Part shown: positions 17,226 to 27,583 of the stretch, in pieces
How positions within the stretch are numbered: position 1 is the stretch's first letter
Layout: every line of letters begins with the position of its first letter
NCBI RefSeq assembly: GCF_001942465.1
Contig: NZ_MKJY01000022.1
Coordinates: 1-64,000 of the forward strand
Direction of reading: 5' to 3'
Source: Actinomadura sp. CNU-125
Lineage (GTDB): Bacteria; Actinomycetota; Actinomycetes; Streptosporangiales; Streptosporangiaceae
DNA: 64,000 nucleotides
Program-made: the position numbers and the translations under genes
The notes under the pieces: generated by a model
Database searches by the model: none
The model's input: the letters and a program-made list of their open reading frames with translations, nothing else
What the model was told of the DNA's origin: nothing

Positions 17226-18509
17226 TTGTCCGAACCAGTTCCCCTGCCCTCCGTCGCGACGCGCGAGGCCGACTCCCGCGCGGGTCCGGGTCGCGTCGGC
17301 GGCGGGTTCGTCGCGGTCTACGTCGTGGCGTACCTCGCCCTGTACGTCGCGGTCATGACGCCGGTGCTGGCGTCTCTCGCCATTCGCCTCGAGCAGATCG
17401 ATCCCGCGGGGAAGGAGGCGGCACTCGGGCTGGTGGTCGGGGCGGGGACGTTCGTCGGGCTCGTCTCGGGCCTGGTGGTCGGGGTGCTCAGCGACAACAC
17501 GGCCTCCCGGATGGGGCGCCGCCGTCCCTGGATGCTGGCCGGCATGCCGGTGCTGGTCGCCGGTGCGGTGCTCGCCGCGGCGTTCGGGTCGGTCGGCGGA
17601 GTCCTGGCGGGCTACGTGGTCATGCAACTGGGCCTGAGCATGATCATGTCGCCGCTGACGGCGATCCTGCCGGACCAGGTGCCGGAGGAGCAGCGGGGGA
17701 AGGTCGGGGGCCTGCTCGGGTTCACCGCGCAGATCGCGGGGGTGGCCGGGTTCCAGTTCGCGGGCGCATTCGGCGGCTCGACGATGCTGCTCTTCCTGGT
17801 GCCGGTACTGGTGGGGTGCGGCGGAGTGCTGCTGCTCGTCATGAGGATGGCCGACCCGCCGCTTCCGAAGGACGCACGCCGGTCCGGCGACCTCGCCGGG
17901 CTGGCCCGGAGTCTCGTGTTCGACCCGCGGCGGCACCCCGACTTCGGGTGGGCCTTCGTGGGGCGCTTCCTGATCCAGTTCAGCCTGATGATCCTGTCGA
18001 CGTATCAGCTGTACTTCCTGACCGACCACCTGGGATATGCGCTGGACGAGGTGACCGGCCTTCTCGCGATCACCGGCGGGGTCGGGCTGGTCATGACCAC
18101 GGTGGGGGCGGTCGCGAGCGGTTTCCTCTCCGATCGGTTGAGGCGCCGGAAGGCGTTCATCTACGCGGCCGCCGGTCTCTTCATGGCCGGTTTCCTGGTC
18201 GTGGCCTCGGCCCCCTCGTTCGCCGGCGTGCTCGTCGGGTCGCTGTTCATCCTCTTCGGCGCCGGGGTGTTCGGGGCCGTGGACCTGGCGCTGGCGACGG
18301 ACGTCCTGCCGAACCGGGAGCGGGAGGCGGGCAGGTTCATGAGCATCTTCAACATCGCCGGCGCCCTTCCCCAGTCGGCGGCGCCGGTCGTCGCGCCGTT
18401 CGTCCTGGCGCTGGGGGGCGGCGGGAACTATCCGCTGCTGTTCGTGTTCGCGGCGGGCGTCGCGATCGTCGGCGGACTGAGCGTCCGGCCGATCAAGGGA
18501 GTTCGCTAG
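17226..18509 (+). CDS. MFS sugar/glycoside transporter (GPH/SLC45-like)
   Basis: About 427 residues, 12 hydrophobic helices. The motif SDNTASRMGRRRPWMLAG after helix 2, and DRLRRRKAFI after helix 8, resemble sugar:cation symporters of the GPH/SLC45 type. The TTG at 17226 has GGAGA 6 nt upstream and lies after the operator; the frame is open much further upstream but includes the operators. It is the likely importer of the rhamnosylated substrate. The GH78 gene follows 66 bp downstream after another operator. Confidence 0.82.
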   Translation: MSEPVPLPSVATREADSRAGPGRVGGGFVAVYVVAYLALYVAVMTPVLASLAIRLEQIDPAGKEAALGLVVGAGTFVGLVSGLVVGVLSDNTASRMGRRRPWMLAGMPVLVAGAVLAAAFGSVGGVLAGYVVMQLGLSMIMSPLTAILPDQVPEEQRGKVGGLLGFTAQIAGVAGFQFAGAFGGSTMLLFLVPVLVGCGGVLLLVMRMADPPLPKDARRSGDLAGLARSLVFDPRRHPDFGWAFVGRFLIQFSLMILSTYQLYFLTDHLGYALDEVTGLLAITGGVGLVMTTVGAVASGFLSDRLRRRKAFIYAAAGLFMAGFLVVASAPSFAGVLVGSLFILFGAGVFGAVDLALATDVLPNREREAGRFMSIFNIAGALPQSAAPVVAPFVLALGGGGNYPLLFVFAAGVAIVGGLSVRPIKGVR

Positions 18510-18517
18510 CGTGCCAC

Positions 18518-18529
18518 TTACACGTGCTA
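18518..18529. promoter_or_regulatory. LacI-type operator, copy 5 (imperfect)
   Basis: TTACACGTGCTA, with the right arm degenerate, between the MFS gene and the GH78 gene and 46 bp upstream of the GH78 start. Confidence 0.7.
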
Positions 18530-18575
18530 GTAATCGTGCACACTCCGGCCGGGTTCTGATGAGGGGGACTTCTCG

Positions 18576-21321
18576 ATGACCGCACACGTCAGCACGATCC
18601 GTTTCGAGCATTCGCGCGAGCCGCTGGGCGTACGCCGCGCCCGCGCGTGTCGTGGATCGTCGAAGCGGGCGGGGACGGGTGGACGCAGAGCGCCTACGAG
18701 ATCGAGGCGCGAGGCGACCGGACCCGGGTCGAATCCGGTGAGTCGGTGCTGGTGGCGTGGCCGTTCGCGCCGCTGGCGTCGCGCGAGCGGGCCGTGGTGC
18801 GGGTGCGCGTCCAGGGCCCGGACGGGTGGTCGCCGTGGAGCGACGAGGCGCACGTCGAGGCCGGGCTGCTGGAACCGGACGACTGGTCGGCGCGGTTCGT
18901 CGGCCCCGGTGAGGGCTCGCTGGTGCGCGGCGAGTTCGGGCTGCGCGGTCCGGTGCGGTCCGCGCGGCTGTACGCGACGGCGCTCGGGGTCTACGAGGCT
19001 GAGCTGAACGGGACGGTCGTCGGCGACCACGTGCTCGCCCCGGGCTGGACGGCCTACGAGCATCGGCTGCGCTACCAGACGTTCGACGTCACCGGGCTGC
19101 TGCGGGAGGGCGCCAACTGCCTCGGGGCCACGCTCGGCGACGGCTGGTACCGCGGACGGCTCGGCTTCGAGGGCAAGCGCGCGCTGTACGGCGACCGGCT
19201 CGCGTGGCTCGCACAGCTCGAAGTCGTCTACGCGGACGGGACGAGCGAGCGGTTCGGCACCGACGCGTCCTGGCGGGCGGCGTCCGGTCCGCTGGTGTCG
19301 TCGGACCTGTACGACGGCGAAGTCCACGACGCGCGGCTGGAGCGTCCGGGCTGGTCGTCGCCCGGTCACGACGCCGACGGCTGGTCGCCCGTCGAGGTCG
19401 TGGAGCGGGACGCGTCCACGCTCGTCGCACCGACGGGCCCGCCGGTGCGCAGGACCGAGGTCCTGGCGCCCGTGGAGACGAGGAGGACGCCCGACGGCGT
19501 CCGGATCGTCGACTTCGGCCAGAACCTGGTCGGCAGGCTGCGGGTCACCGTACGGGGCGACGCCGGGGAGAAGGTCGTGCTGCGGCACGCCGAGGTGCTC
19601 CAGGACGGCGAGTTGTGCACGGCCCCGCTGCGCACGGCCCGGGCGACCGACACCTACGTCCTGCGCGGCGGCGCGGACGAGACGTGGGAGCCGCGCTTCA
19701 CCTTCCACGGGTTCCGGTACGCGGAGATCAGCGGTCCGGTGCGGGACGTCGCCGCCGTGGTGTGCCACTCGGACCTCGAACGCACCGGCTGGTTCACCTG
19801 CTCCGACCCGATGGTGGAGCGGCTGCACGAGAACGCCGTCTGGAGCATGCGCGGCAACTTCCTCGACGTGCCCACCGACTGCCCCCAGCGGGACGAGCGC
19901 CTCGGCTGGACGGGCGACCTGCAGGTCTTCGCGCCGACGGCGTCGTTCCTGTTCGACAGCGCCGGCCTGCTGACGTCCTGGCTCGCGGACCTGGCCGCCG
20001 AGCAGCGGCAGGACGGGCTGGTGCCGTTCGTCGTGCCGAACGTGCCGGGCGCGACCGGCAACGCGGCCGCGGCCTGGGGCGACGCCGCCGTGATCGTGCC
20101 CTGGGTGATGTACCGGCGGTACGGCGACGCGGGCGTCCTCGAAGCCCGGTTCGACAGCATGCGCGCGTGGGTCGACCACGTCGCGGGGCTGGCCGGGCCG
20201 GACGGGCTCTGGAACAGCGGCTTCCAGTTCGGCGACTGGCTGGACCCCACCGCCCCTCCGGAGCGGCCCGAGCAGGCCAGGACACCGCCCGAGATCGTGG
20301 CCACCGCCTACTTCGCCCGGTCGGCCGACCTGCTCTCGCGGGCCGCCGCCGTCCTCGGCCGCGACAAGGACGAAGGCCGCTACCGGGTCCTGGCGTCCCA
20401 GGTGCGCCGGGCGTTCCAGGAGGAGTACACCACCGCGTCCGGACGGCTGCTCAGCGACTCGCCCACCTCGTACGCGCTGGCGCTGGAGTTCGCCCTGCTG
20501 CCCGGCCCCGAGCAGCGCCGCCGCGCGCGGCGCGGCTCGTCGAGCTGGTGCGCGGAAGCGGCTACACCATCGCCACCGGGTTCGTCGGGACGCCGCTGAT
20601 CTGCGACGCCCTCACCGAGGCGGGGCATCTCGACGCGGCCTACCGGCTGCTGGCGCAGCGCGACTGCCCGTCGTGGCTCTACCCCGTCACGATGGGCGCC
20701 ACGACGATCTGGGAGCGGTGGGACAGCCTCCTGCCCGACGGCACCGTGAACCCCAGTGGCATGACGTCCTTCAACCACTACGCGCTGGGCGCCGTCGCCG
20801 ACTGGCTGCACCGCACGGTGGCCGGGCTCGCCCCGGCCGCGCCCGGCTACCGGGAGATCGAGATCCGTCCCCGGCCCGGCGGAGGACTGACCCACGCGGG
20901 CGCCCGGCTGCGCACGCCCTACGGGGCCGCCGAGTGCTCCTGGCGGATCGGGAACGGACGCCTCGACGTGACGGCCGTCGTCCCCGCGAACGTCACCGCG
21001 CACGTGGCCCTGCCGGGCGCCGACCGGTTCACCGTCGGCTCGGGCGCGCACCGCTGGGACGTCCCGTACACCGCCGACGGGGACGACGCGGCGCCGCTCA
21101 CCCTCGACAGCACCCTCGCGGAGGTCGCCGACCGGTCCGGCGCCCGGCAGGTCCTCGGCGACGCGATCGTCCGGCGGATGCCGGAACTCGCCGGGCACGT
21201 CGAGGCGGGACTGGGCGCCGTCCAGCAGAACATGACCGTCCGCGAGGCGATCGCCATGATCCCCGGCGGCGGCGACGACCTGCCCGCCGACATCGAGGCC
21301 GGCTTCGCCCGGCTCGGCTGA
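18576..21321 (+). CDS. GH78 alpha-L-rhamnosidase, two apparent frameshifts
   Basis: Begins MTAHVSTIRFEHSREPLG after GAGGGGG. The layout is that of GH78: N-terminal beta-sandwich domains (LFxARLYATALGVYEAELNG region), then the alpha/alpha barrel with the hallmark DCPQRDERLGWTGD near 19877 and GFQFGDWLDP near 20225, which contain the acidic catalytic residues, then TMGATTIWERWDS and a C-terminal beta domain. It cleaves terminal alpha-L-rhamnose. No signal peptide, so probably intracellular. Frame slips near 18630 and 20520 each need one base to restore about 914 residues. It heads the operon continuing with SDR, GH3 and GH106. Confidence 0.88.
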
Positions 21322-21342
21322 CCGAGAGAGAAGAGGAACACC

Positions 21343-22113
21343 ATGATGCGACTCGCCGACCGGCGCGTCCTGATCACGGGGGCTGGCTCCGGCATCGGCC
21401 GGGCCACCGCGCTGCGGCTGCTCGCCGAAGGCGCCCGCGTGGTGGCCGGCGACATCGCCGAGGACGGGCTGAAGGAGACCGCCGCGCTGGCCGCGGAGGC
21501 CGGCACGGCCGACCGGCTCACCGTCACGCCCGTCGACATCGCCGACGAGGCGGCGGTCGGCACGGCCGTCGCGGCGGCGGTCACGGGCCTCGGCGGCTTG
21601 GACGCGCTCGTCAACACGGCGGGCATGCTGCGCGGCGCGCACACCCACGAATGCTCGCTGGAGCTGTGGAACCGGGTCATCGGGGTGAACCTCACCGGAA
21701 CCTTCCTGATGACGAGGGCCGCGCTGCCCGCGCTGCTGGAGTCCGGGCGGGGCGTGGTGGTGAACTTCAGCTCCACCTCGGCGTTCTTCGCCCACCCGTT
21801 CATGGCGGCCTACTCGGCGAGCAAAGGCGGCATCGCCTCCTTCACGCACAGCCTCGCGCTCGAGTACTCCAAGCAGGGCCTGCGGGCCGTGAACATCGTG
21901 CCGGGCGGCATCAGCAGCGGCATCACCGACAACATCGCCGACCTGGTGCCCGCGGACGTCGACTGGAACCTCTTCCTGAAGCTGTCCCCGGCGATCGGCG
22001 ACGGCATGCCCGGCCCGGAGAACGTCGCCGGGGTCGTGGCGATGCTCGTCTCCGACGACGGCGCGTTCGTCACCGGCACCGAGATCCGCGTCGACGGCGG
22101 CGCCCACCAGTGA
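21343..22113 (+). CDS. Short-chain dehydrogenase/reductase
   Basis: 256 residues, classical SDR: cofactor motif TGAGSGIGRA near residue 11, NTAG near 91, catalytic S (NFSSTSAF), and YSASKGG near 155. The aspartate after the second strand (AGDIAEDG) favours NAD. It lies 21 bp after the GH78 gene in the same operon. It may oxidise the released rhamnose (as L-rhamnose 1-dehydrogenases do) or a hydroxyl of the aglycone; sequence alone does not decide. Confidence 0.85.
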   Translation: MMRLADRRVLITGAGSGIGRATALRLLAEGARVVAGDIAEDGLKETAALAAEAGTADRLTVTPVDIADEAAVGTAVAAAVTGLGGLDALVNTAGMLRGAHTHECSLELWNRVIGVNLTGTFLMTRAALPALLESGRGVVVNFSSTSAFFAHPFMAAYSASKGGIASFTHSLALEYSKQGLRAVNIVPGGISSGITDNIADLVPADVDWNLFLKLSPAIGDGMPGPENVAGVVAMLVSDDGAFVTGTEIRVDGGAHQ

Positions 22114-22166
22114 CTCCGCCGCCCCGGGCGGACCGCCCCGCAACCGACATGAAAGGAACCGCGAAC

Positions 22167-24419
22167 GTGCCGCGAACCGACCCCGCCGACCTCCCCCTGG
22201 AGCGGAAGGCGGCCCTGCTGTCAGGGCGCGACTTCTGGAGCACGGAGCCGGTGGACGAGGCGGACGTCCCCTCGATCGTCCTGTCCGACGGACCGCACGG
22301 CATCCGCCTCCAGAAGGGGGAGGCCGACCACATGGGCGTCCACGCGAGCCTCCCGGCCACGTGCTTCCCGCCCGCCGTCGCCATCGGTTCGAGCTGGGAC
22401 GTCGAGGCGGCGGCGCGCCTGGGCGCCGCGATCGGCCGCGAGGCACGGGCGCTGGGCGTGGACGTGGTCCTCGGCCCGGGCGTGAACATCAAGCGCTCGC
22501 CGCTGTGCGGGCGCAACTTCGAGTACTACTCCGAGGACCCGCTGCTGTCCGGGGTGCTCGCCGCCGCGCACGTCGACGCACTGCAGGGCGAGGGGCCGGG
22601 GGCGTCGGTGAAGCACTTCGCGGCCAACGACCAGGAGACCGACCGGATGCGCGTCAGCGCGGACGTCGACGAGCGCACCCTGCGCGAGATCCACCTGTCC
22701 GCGTTCGAACGCGTCGTCACCGACGCCCGCCCCGCGACGGTGATGTCGTCCTACAACCGGATCAACGGCGTGCCCGCCTCGCAGAACCGGTGGCTGCTCA
22801 CCGAGGTGCTGCGGGAGGAGTGGGGGTTCGGCGGGGCCGTGGTCTCCGACTGGGGCGGCGTCTACGACCGGGTCGCCGCGCTGGCCGCCGGGCTCGACCT
22901 GCAGATGCCCGGGGACGGCGGCGACGGCGACGCGGCGGTCGTCCGCGCCGTCCGCTCCGGTGAACTGGACGAGGCCGCCGTGGACGCGAGCGCCCGCCGC
23001 GTCGCGGACCTGACCGGTCGCCGGGCGCGGGAGAAGAGAGCCTTCGACACCGACGCCCACCACGTCCTCGCCAGGGAACTCGCGGCGTCCTGCGCCGTGC
23101 TGCTGAAGAACGACGGCGCCGTCCTGCCCATCGGCGCGGACGTGCGGCGCATCGCCGTCATCGGCGAGTTCGCCGCCGTGCCGCGCTACCAGGGCAGCGG
23201 CAGTTCCCACATCAACCCGACCCGCGTCGACGTTCCGCTGGAGGCCATCGAGGCGCTGGCCGCCGACCGCGGCCAGGACGTGACCTATGCGCGCGGGTTC
23301 GCGCTCGACGGCGACGGCGACGGGACGGGCCTGCGGCAGGAGGCCGTCCGGGCGGCGGGGGAGTCCGACATCGCGGTCGTCTTCCTCGGCCCCGTCAAGG
23401 ACGCCTCCGAGGGCTTCGACCGCGCGGACATCGACCTGCCCGCCGAGCAGGTCGGACTCGTCCGCGCCGTGGCGGCCGCCGCCCCGCGGACCGCGGTGGT
23501 GCTGTCGAACGGCGGGGTGGTCTCCCTGGAGGGCTTCCACGACGACGTCGACGCGATCCTCGAAGGCTGGCTGCTCGGCCAGGCCGGGGGAGGGGCCGTC
23601 GCCGACCTGCTGTTCGGCGTCGCCGTCCCGTCCGGCCGGCTGGCCGAGACGATCCCGCTGCGCCTGCAGGACACCCCGAGCCACCTGAACTTCCCCGGCG
23701 AGCAGGGGCACGTCCGGTACGGCGAGGGCGTCATGGTCGGCTACCGGTACTACGAGACGGCCGACCGCGCGGTCCGCTACCCGTTCGGCCACGGCCTGAG
23801 CTACACCACGTTCGCGACCGGCGACATGGACGTCGCCATGACCGGCGAGGACACCGCCACCGCCACCGTGACCGTGACCAACACGGGCGAACGGGCTGGC
23901 GGGCACGTCGTGCAGGTCTACGTCGCCACGACCGCCGGGCCGGTGCGCCGGCCCGCCCGGGAACTGCGCGCCTTCACGAAGGTCTTCCTCGAGCCCGGCG
24001 AGTCGCGGACGGTCGAGCTCCCGCTCGACCGGCGCGCGTTCGCGTACTACGACGTCGAACTCGGCCGCTGGGCGGTCGCGCCCGGCGACTACACGGTGCA
24101 GATCGGTGAGAACGCGGCCCGCGTCGTCGCCGAACGGACGATCGCCCTCGCAGGCGACACGGTCGCGACGTCCCTGTCCCTGGACTCCCCGGTCGCCGAA
24201 TGGTTCGGCCACCCGGTCGTGGGCCCCGTCCTCACCCGGAGCATCGGCGAGGGCATGACCGACGAGCAGCGGCGGGAGTCCGAGAAGCATGCCGACATGC
24301 TCGACATGGTCGCCTCGCTGCCGATGCGGCAGTTCCTGGCGTTCGTCAGCGTCTCCGCTGCGGACATCGAGGCGATGATCGAGCTCAGCGAGCAGGCCCC
24401 GACGCCCGCCCCGGCCTGA
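22167..24419 (+). CDS. GH3 beta-glycosidase (beta-glucosidase-like)
   Basis: About 750 residues with full GH3 layout: TIM barrel with KHFAANDQ near residue 149 and nucleophile region VVSDWGG (Asp near residue 228), the alpha/beta sandwich domain (GGVVSLEGF near 440), and a C-terminal fibronectin-III-like domain (FGHGLSYTTF onward). It probably removes a beta-glucosyl or related unit. No signal peptide. The GTG at 22167 has AAAGGA 9 nt upstream; an in-frame ATG lies 18 bp earlier. A tail of about 80 residues after the FnIII domain (IGEGMTDEQRRESEKHADML) is helical and could act in dimerisation. Confidence 0.9.
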   Translation: MPRTDPADLPLERKAALLSGRDFWSTEPVDEADVPSIVLSDGPHGIRLQKGEADHMGVHASLPATCFPPAVAIGSSWDVEAAARLGAAIGREARALGVDVVLGPGVNIKRSPLCGRNFEYYSEDPLLSGVLAAAHVDALQGEGPGASVKHFAANDQETDRMRVSADVDERTLREIHLSAFERVVTDARPATVMSSYNRINGVPASQNRWLLTEVLREEWGFGGAVVSDWGGVYDRVAALAAGLDLQMPGDGGDGDAAVVRAVRSGELDEAAVDASARRVADLTGRRAREKRAFDTDAHHVLARELAASCAVLLKNDGAVLPIGADVRRIAVIGEFAAVPRYQGSGSSHINPTRVDVPLEAIEALAADRGQDVTYARGFALDGDGDGTGLRQEAVRAAGESDIAVVFLGPVKDASEGFDRADIDLPAEQVGLVRAVAAAAPRTAVVLSNGGVVSLEGFHDDVDAILEGWLLGQAGGGAVADLLFGVAVPSGRLAETIPLRLQDTPSHLNFPGEQGHVRYGEGVMVGYRYYETADRAVRYPFGHGLSYTTFATGDMDVAMTGEDTATATVTVTNTGERAGGHVVQVYVATTAGPVRRPARELRAFTKVFLEPGESRTVELPLDRRAFAYYDVELGRWAVAPGDYTVQIGENAARVVAERTIALAGDTVATSLSLDSPVAEWFGHPVVGPVLTRSIGEGMTDEQRRESEKHADMLDMVASLPMRQFLAFVSVSAADIEAMIELSEQAPTPAPA

Positions 24420-24495
24420 CGCACCGCCGTGGCCCGTCGCGTGTTCCGCGCCAGGTCATGGCACCCCACCCCCCACCCGCACACCAGGAGTCCCC

Positions 24496-27387
24496 ATGCC
24501 CCCCACCCCACGCAGACGCTGCGCGCCGCCGTCGATGGCGCTGCTGACGGCGATGGCCGTCGTCGTGGTGCCCGGCGCCGCCGCGGCCGCACCGCCGTCC
24601 CCCTTCGGTGCCGCCTTCGCCCGCCAGTTCGCCGACCCGCCCGCCGACGCGCGGCCGAAGATCCGCTACTGGTGGGCGTGCGGGCAGATCGAGCCGGAGG
24701 AGATCGAGACCGAGATCAAGGCGATCGCCGACCGCGGGTTCGCCGCGGTCGAGATCGCCTGCATGTTCAGCACGGACCCCGGTCGGTACGGCTGGGGCGG
24801 CCCGGTCCTCACCGACCGGCTCCGGCGGGCCGTCGAGGCCGGCCGGCGGCACGGTGTCCGCGTCGACCTCACCGTGGGACCGTCCTGGCCGCTGGCCGTT
24901 CCCGGCCTGACCCCGGACGATCCGCGGGCCGCGCAGGAAATCGCCTACGGGCGGGCGGTCGTGAAGGGCGGCGCCGCTTACGACGGCCCGGTGCCTGCGG
25001 CACCGGAACCGAAAACGGGGGTCACCAAGCAGACGCTGGTGGCGGCGCAGGCGGTCCCTGCGCGAAGGAATGACACCGGGACCAAGCCCGTCGAACTGGA
25101 GAAAGACTCCCTGATCGACCTGACCGGGTCGGTCCGCGACGGCCGGATCGCCTGGACAGCGCCGGACGGCGGCGAGTGGCTGCTGTTCGGCTACTGGCAG
25201 CGCGGCACCGGGCAGGCGCCCGTCTCCGGGCAGTCGGTGTCGGAGCGGGCTGCCCACGTCGTCGACCACTTCGGCGTGGGCGGGGCCGAGGCGGCGACGG
25301 GCTTCCTCGACGCGAACGTCCTGACGCCGGAACTGCGGCGCCTGCTGAAGCGCAACGGCGGCGACCTGTTCGAGGACTCCCTGGAACTCGACTCGGCGCA
25401 GCACTGGACCTGGGACCTGACGAGCCGTTTCCGTGAACTGCGGGGCTACTCCCTGCGCGACAACCTGCCGGTGCTGTTCATCGAGGACATCCATCGCCAG
25501 TACACGTCCGTCACGCCGGAGGACGAGCCCGACTTCACGTTCGGCGACGGCAGCGGCGAGCGTGTCCGCGACGACTACTACCGCACGCTGACCGACCTCT
25601 ACATCGACGCGCACGTCCGTCCCCTGCGGAAGTGGGCGCACTCGCGGGGACTGAGCTACCGCGCCCAGCCCTACGGCACGACGGTCGACACCCCGACGAT
25701 CGACGCGGCCGTCGACGTTCCGGAGACCGAGTCGCTCGGAGGCGGCGGGGGTTACACCGACGAGCCGTCCCGCTGGATCGCCGACGGCGCCGTCCACCTC
25801 GGCGGCAAGAAGGTGTACTCGCTGGAGTGCTGCGCCGCCTACGACCATGCCTACGCGCAGACCTGGCCGCAGATGCTGGGGCACTTCAACACGGCCTTCG
25901 CGCACGGCGTCAACCAGGTCGTCTTCCACGGGTTCGCCAACGAGGGCGCGCTGGGATCGCCGTGGCCGGGTTTCTCTCCGTTCACCATGCAGACCGGCGG
26001 GAACGGCTTTTCCGAGGCATGGGGCCCGCGGCAACCGACCTGGGACGACACCGGCACGATCACCGACTGGACGGCGCGCATGCAGTACGTGCTGCGCCGG
26101 GGCCGTCCCTCGGTCGACCTCGCCGTCTACCGGCATGAGTACGGCGCCGAAGTGCAGGTGCCGAACACGACAGGGTTCACGCACGACTATGTCGGCCCCG
26201 ACCAGCTGGACGGGACACGGGTGCGGGGCCGCCGGCTCGCCCCGGACGGGCCCGCCTACCGCGCGCTGATCCTCCAACAGCAGGAGACGCTCCCGGTGGA
26301 GACCGCGCGGCTGCTGCTCCGGCACGCGCAACGCGGCCTGCCGATCGTGATCGTCGGCGACCCGCCGTCTCGGACGCCCGGCGCCCACGATGCGGCCCGG
26401 CAGGACGCCGAACTGGCACGGATCGTCCAGCGGCTCCTCGCGCAGCCCTCCGTCCGTCGCGTTCCCGACCGCGGTGCGCTGCCCGGGACGCTGCGCGGCC
26501 TCGGCGTGCGCCCGTCGGCGGAGACCGGCGCGGCGTCCGGCCTGCTCACCGTCCGGCGCGACCTGGACCAGGGGCGCCTGTACTACCTCCACAACCCGAC
26601 CTCGAAGGCGATCACGGCTCCGGTGGCGCTGGAAGGCGATGGCCGTCCCTACGAACTCGACGCGTGGACCGGCGAGATCACCCCGGTCGGCCGGTACCGG
26701 GTCTCCGGCGGAAGGACGACCGTGCAGGCCGACCTGGCCCCGGGCGGCTCCACCGTGATCGCGCTGGCCGGGCGCCCCGGCGGTCACGTCACCGCGACGT
26801 CCGCCGGCGACGTGGTCATGCGGAACGGCCGTCCGCAACTGCGTGCGACCGAATCCGGCGTCCACACGGTGACCTTCGACGACGGTGAGCAGGTCCGCGT
26901 GGACGTGCCGGAAGTCGACCAGCCCGTGCGACTGGACGACTGGACGTTGGCGGTCGACGACTGGCATCGGGGCGCCGACGGCTCCCGGGAGATCACCCGG
27001 CACGAGATGCGACTCGACCCGCTGCGGCCCTGGTCGCGCATCCCCGAACTCCAGGACGTCTCCGGCGTGGGCACGTACACGACGACGGTGCGTCTCGACG
27101 ACGCCGACGGCGCCCGCCTCGACCTCGGCGAGGTCACCGACACCTTCACCGTGCGCGTGAACGGACGTGTGATCCCGCCGTCCGACCAGGTCACCGGACG
27201 GGTCGACCTCTCCGGCCACCTGCGACCCGGCGAGAACACGATCACGGTCCGGGTCGCGACGCCGCTCCGCAACCGGCTCCGCGTCACCCCCGGGTTCCCC
27301 GGCCAGGCGCAGCAGGCCCGCCAGGACTACGGGCTCATCGGCCCCGTCCGCCTCGTCCCCTACCGCCAGATTCCGATCCAGGACTGA
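24496..27387 (+). CDS. Secreted GH106 alpha-L-rhamnosidase
   Basis: 963 residues with signal peptide (hydrophobic MALLTAMAVVVVPGAAAAA). Near the start KIRYWWACGQIEPEEIETEI and IADRGFAAVEIACMF match the GH106 barrel entry; LFEDSLELDSAQHWTWDL near residue 292 carries conserved acidic residues. The C-terminal 150 residues form a galactose-binding-like beta sandwich (DDADGARLDLGEVTDTFTVR). GH106 enzymes cleave alpha-L-rhamnosyl bonds in plant and pectic glycans and in glycosides. As the only exported enzyme of the operon it could act on larger substrates outside. The ATG has AGGAG 5 nt upstream. A strong terminator follows. Confidence 0.85.
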   Translation: MPPTPRRRCAPPSMALLTAMAVVVVPGAAAAAPPSPFGAAFARQFADPPADARPKIRYWWACGQIEPEEIETEIKAIADRGFAAVEIACMFSTDPGRYGWGGPVLTDRLRRAVEAGRRHGVRVDLTVGPSWPLAVPGLTPDDPRAAQEIAYGRAVVKGGAAYDGPVPAAPEPKTGVTKQTLVAAQAVPARRNDTGTKPVELEKDSLIDLTGSVRDGRIAWTAPDGGEWLLFGYWQRGTGQAPVSGQSVSERAAHVVDHFGVGGAEAATGFLDANVLTPELRRLLKRNGGDLFEDSLELDSAQHWTWDLTSRFRELRGYSLRDNLPVLFIEDIHRQYTSVTPEDEPDFTFGDGSGERVRDDYYRTLTDLYIDAHVRPLRKWAHSRGLSYRAQPYGTTVDTPTIDAAVDVPETESLGGGGGYTDEPSRWIADGAVHLGGKKVYSLECCAAYDHAYAQTWPQMLGHFNTAFAHGVNQVVFHGFANEGALGSPWPGFSPFTMQTGGNGFSEAWGPRQPTWDDTGTITDWTARMQYVLRRGRPSVDLAVYRHEYGAEVQVPNTTGFTHDYVGPDQLDGTRVRGRRLAPDGPAYRALILQQQETLPVETARLLLRHAQRGLPIVIVGDPPSRTPGAHDAARQDAELARIVQRLLAQPSVRRVPDRGALPGTLRGLGVRPSAETGAASGLLTVRRDLDQGRLYYLHNPTSKAITAPVALEGDGRPYELDAWTGEITPVGRYRVSGGRTTVQADLAPGGSTVIALAGRPGGHVTATSAGDVVMRNGRPQLRATESGVHTVTFDDGEQVRVDVPEVDQPVRLDDWTLAVDDWHRGADGSREITRHEMRLDPLRPWSRIPELQDVSGVGTYTTTVRLDDADGARLDLGEVTDTFTVRVNGRVIPPSDQVTGRVDLSGHLRPGENTITVRVATPLRNRLRVTPGFPGQAQQARQDYGLIGPVRLVPYRQIPIQD

Positions 27388-27407
27388 CGACCGCATCTGG
27401 GAAACGG

Positions 27408-27450
27408 GCACTTTCAGCCCCCGGGTTAAACTCCCGGGGGCTGAAAGTGC
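27408..27450 (+). terminator. Terminator of the rhamnoside operon
   Basis: Perfect 18-bp stem (GCACTTTCAGCCCCCGGG) with a 7-nt TTAAACT loop, 20 bp after the GH106 stop. The stretch from here to 27583 holds no gene that I can see and is AT-richer than its surroundings. Confidence 0.9.
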
Positions 27451-27583
27451 TGCGTTCACAAGAATGGAATATCTGGGGAAAATCCTTTTTGAGTGACATC
27501 TTAAAAACGCTCGGAAAGGATGTTTCATTGACGCTACTACTGGCCGGTAGGGAAAATCTCTCCTTCTCCTCTGGAGCCCTTCC

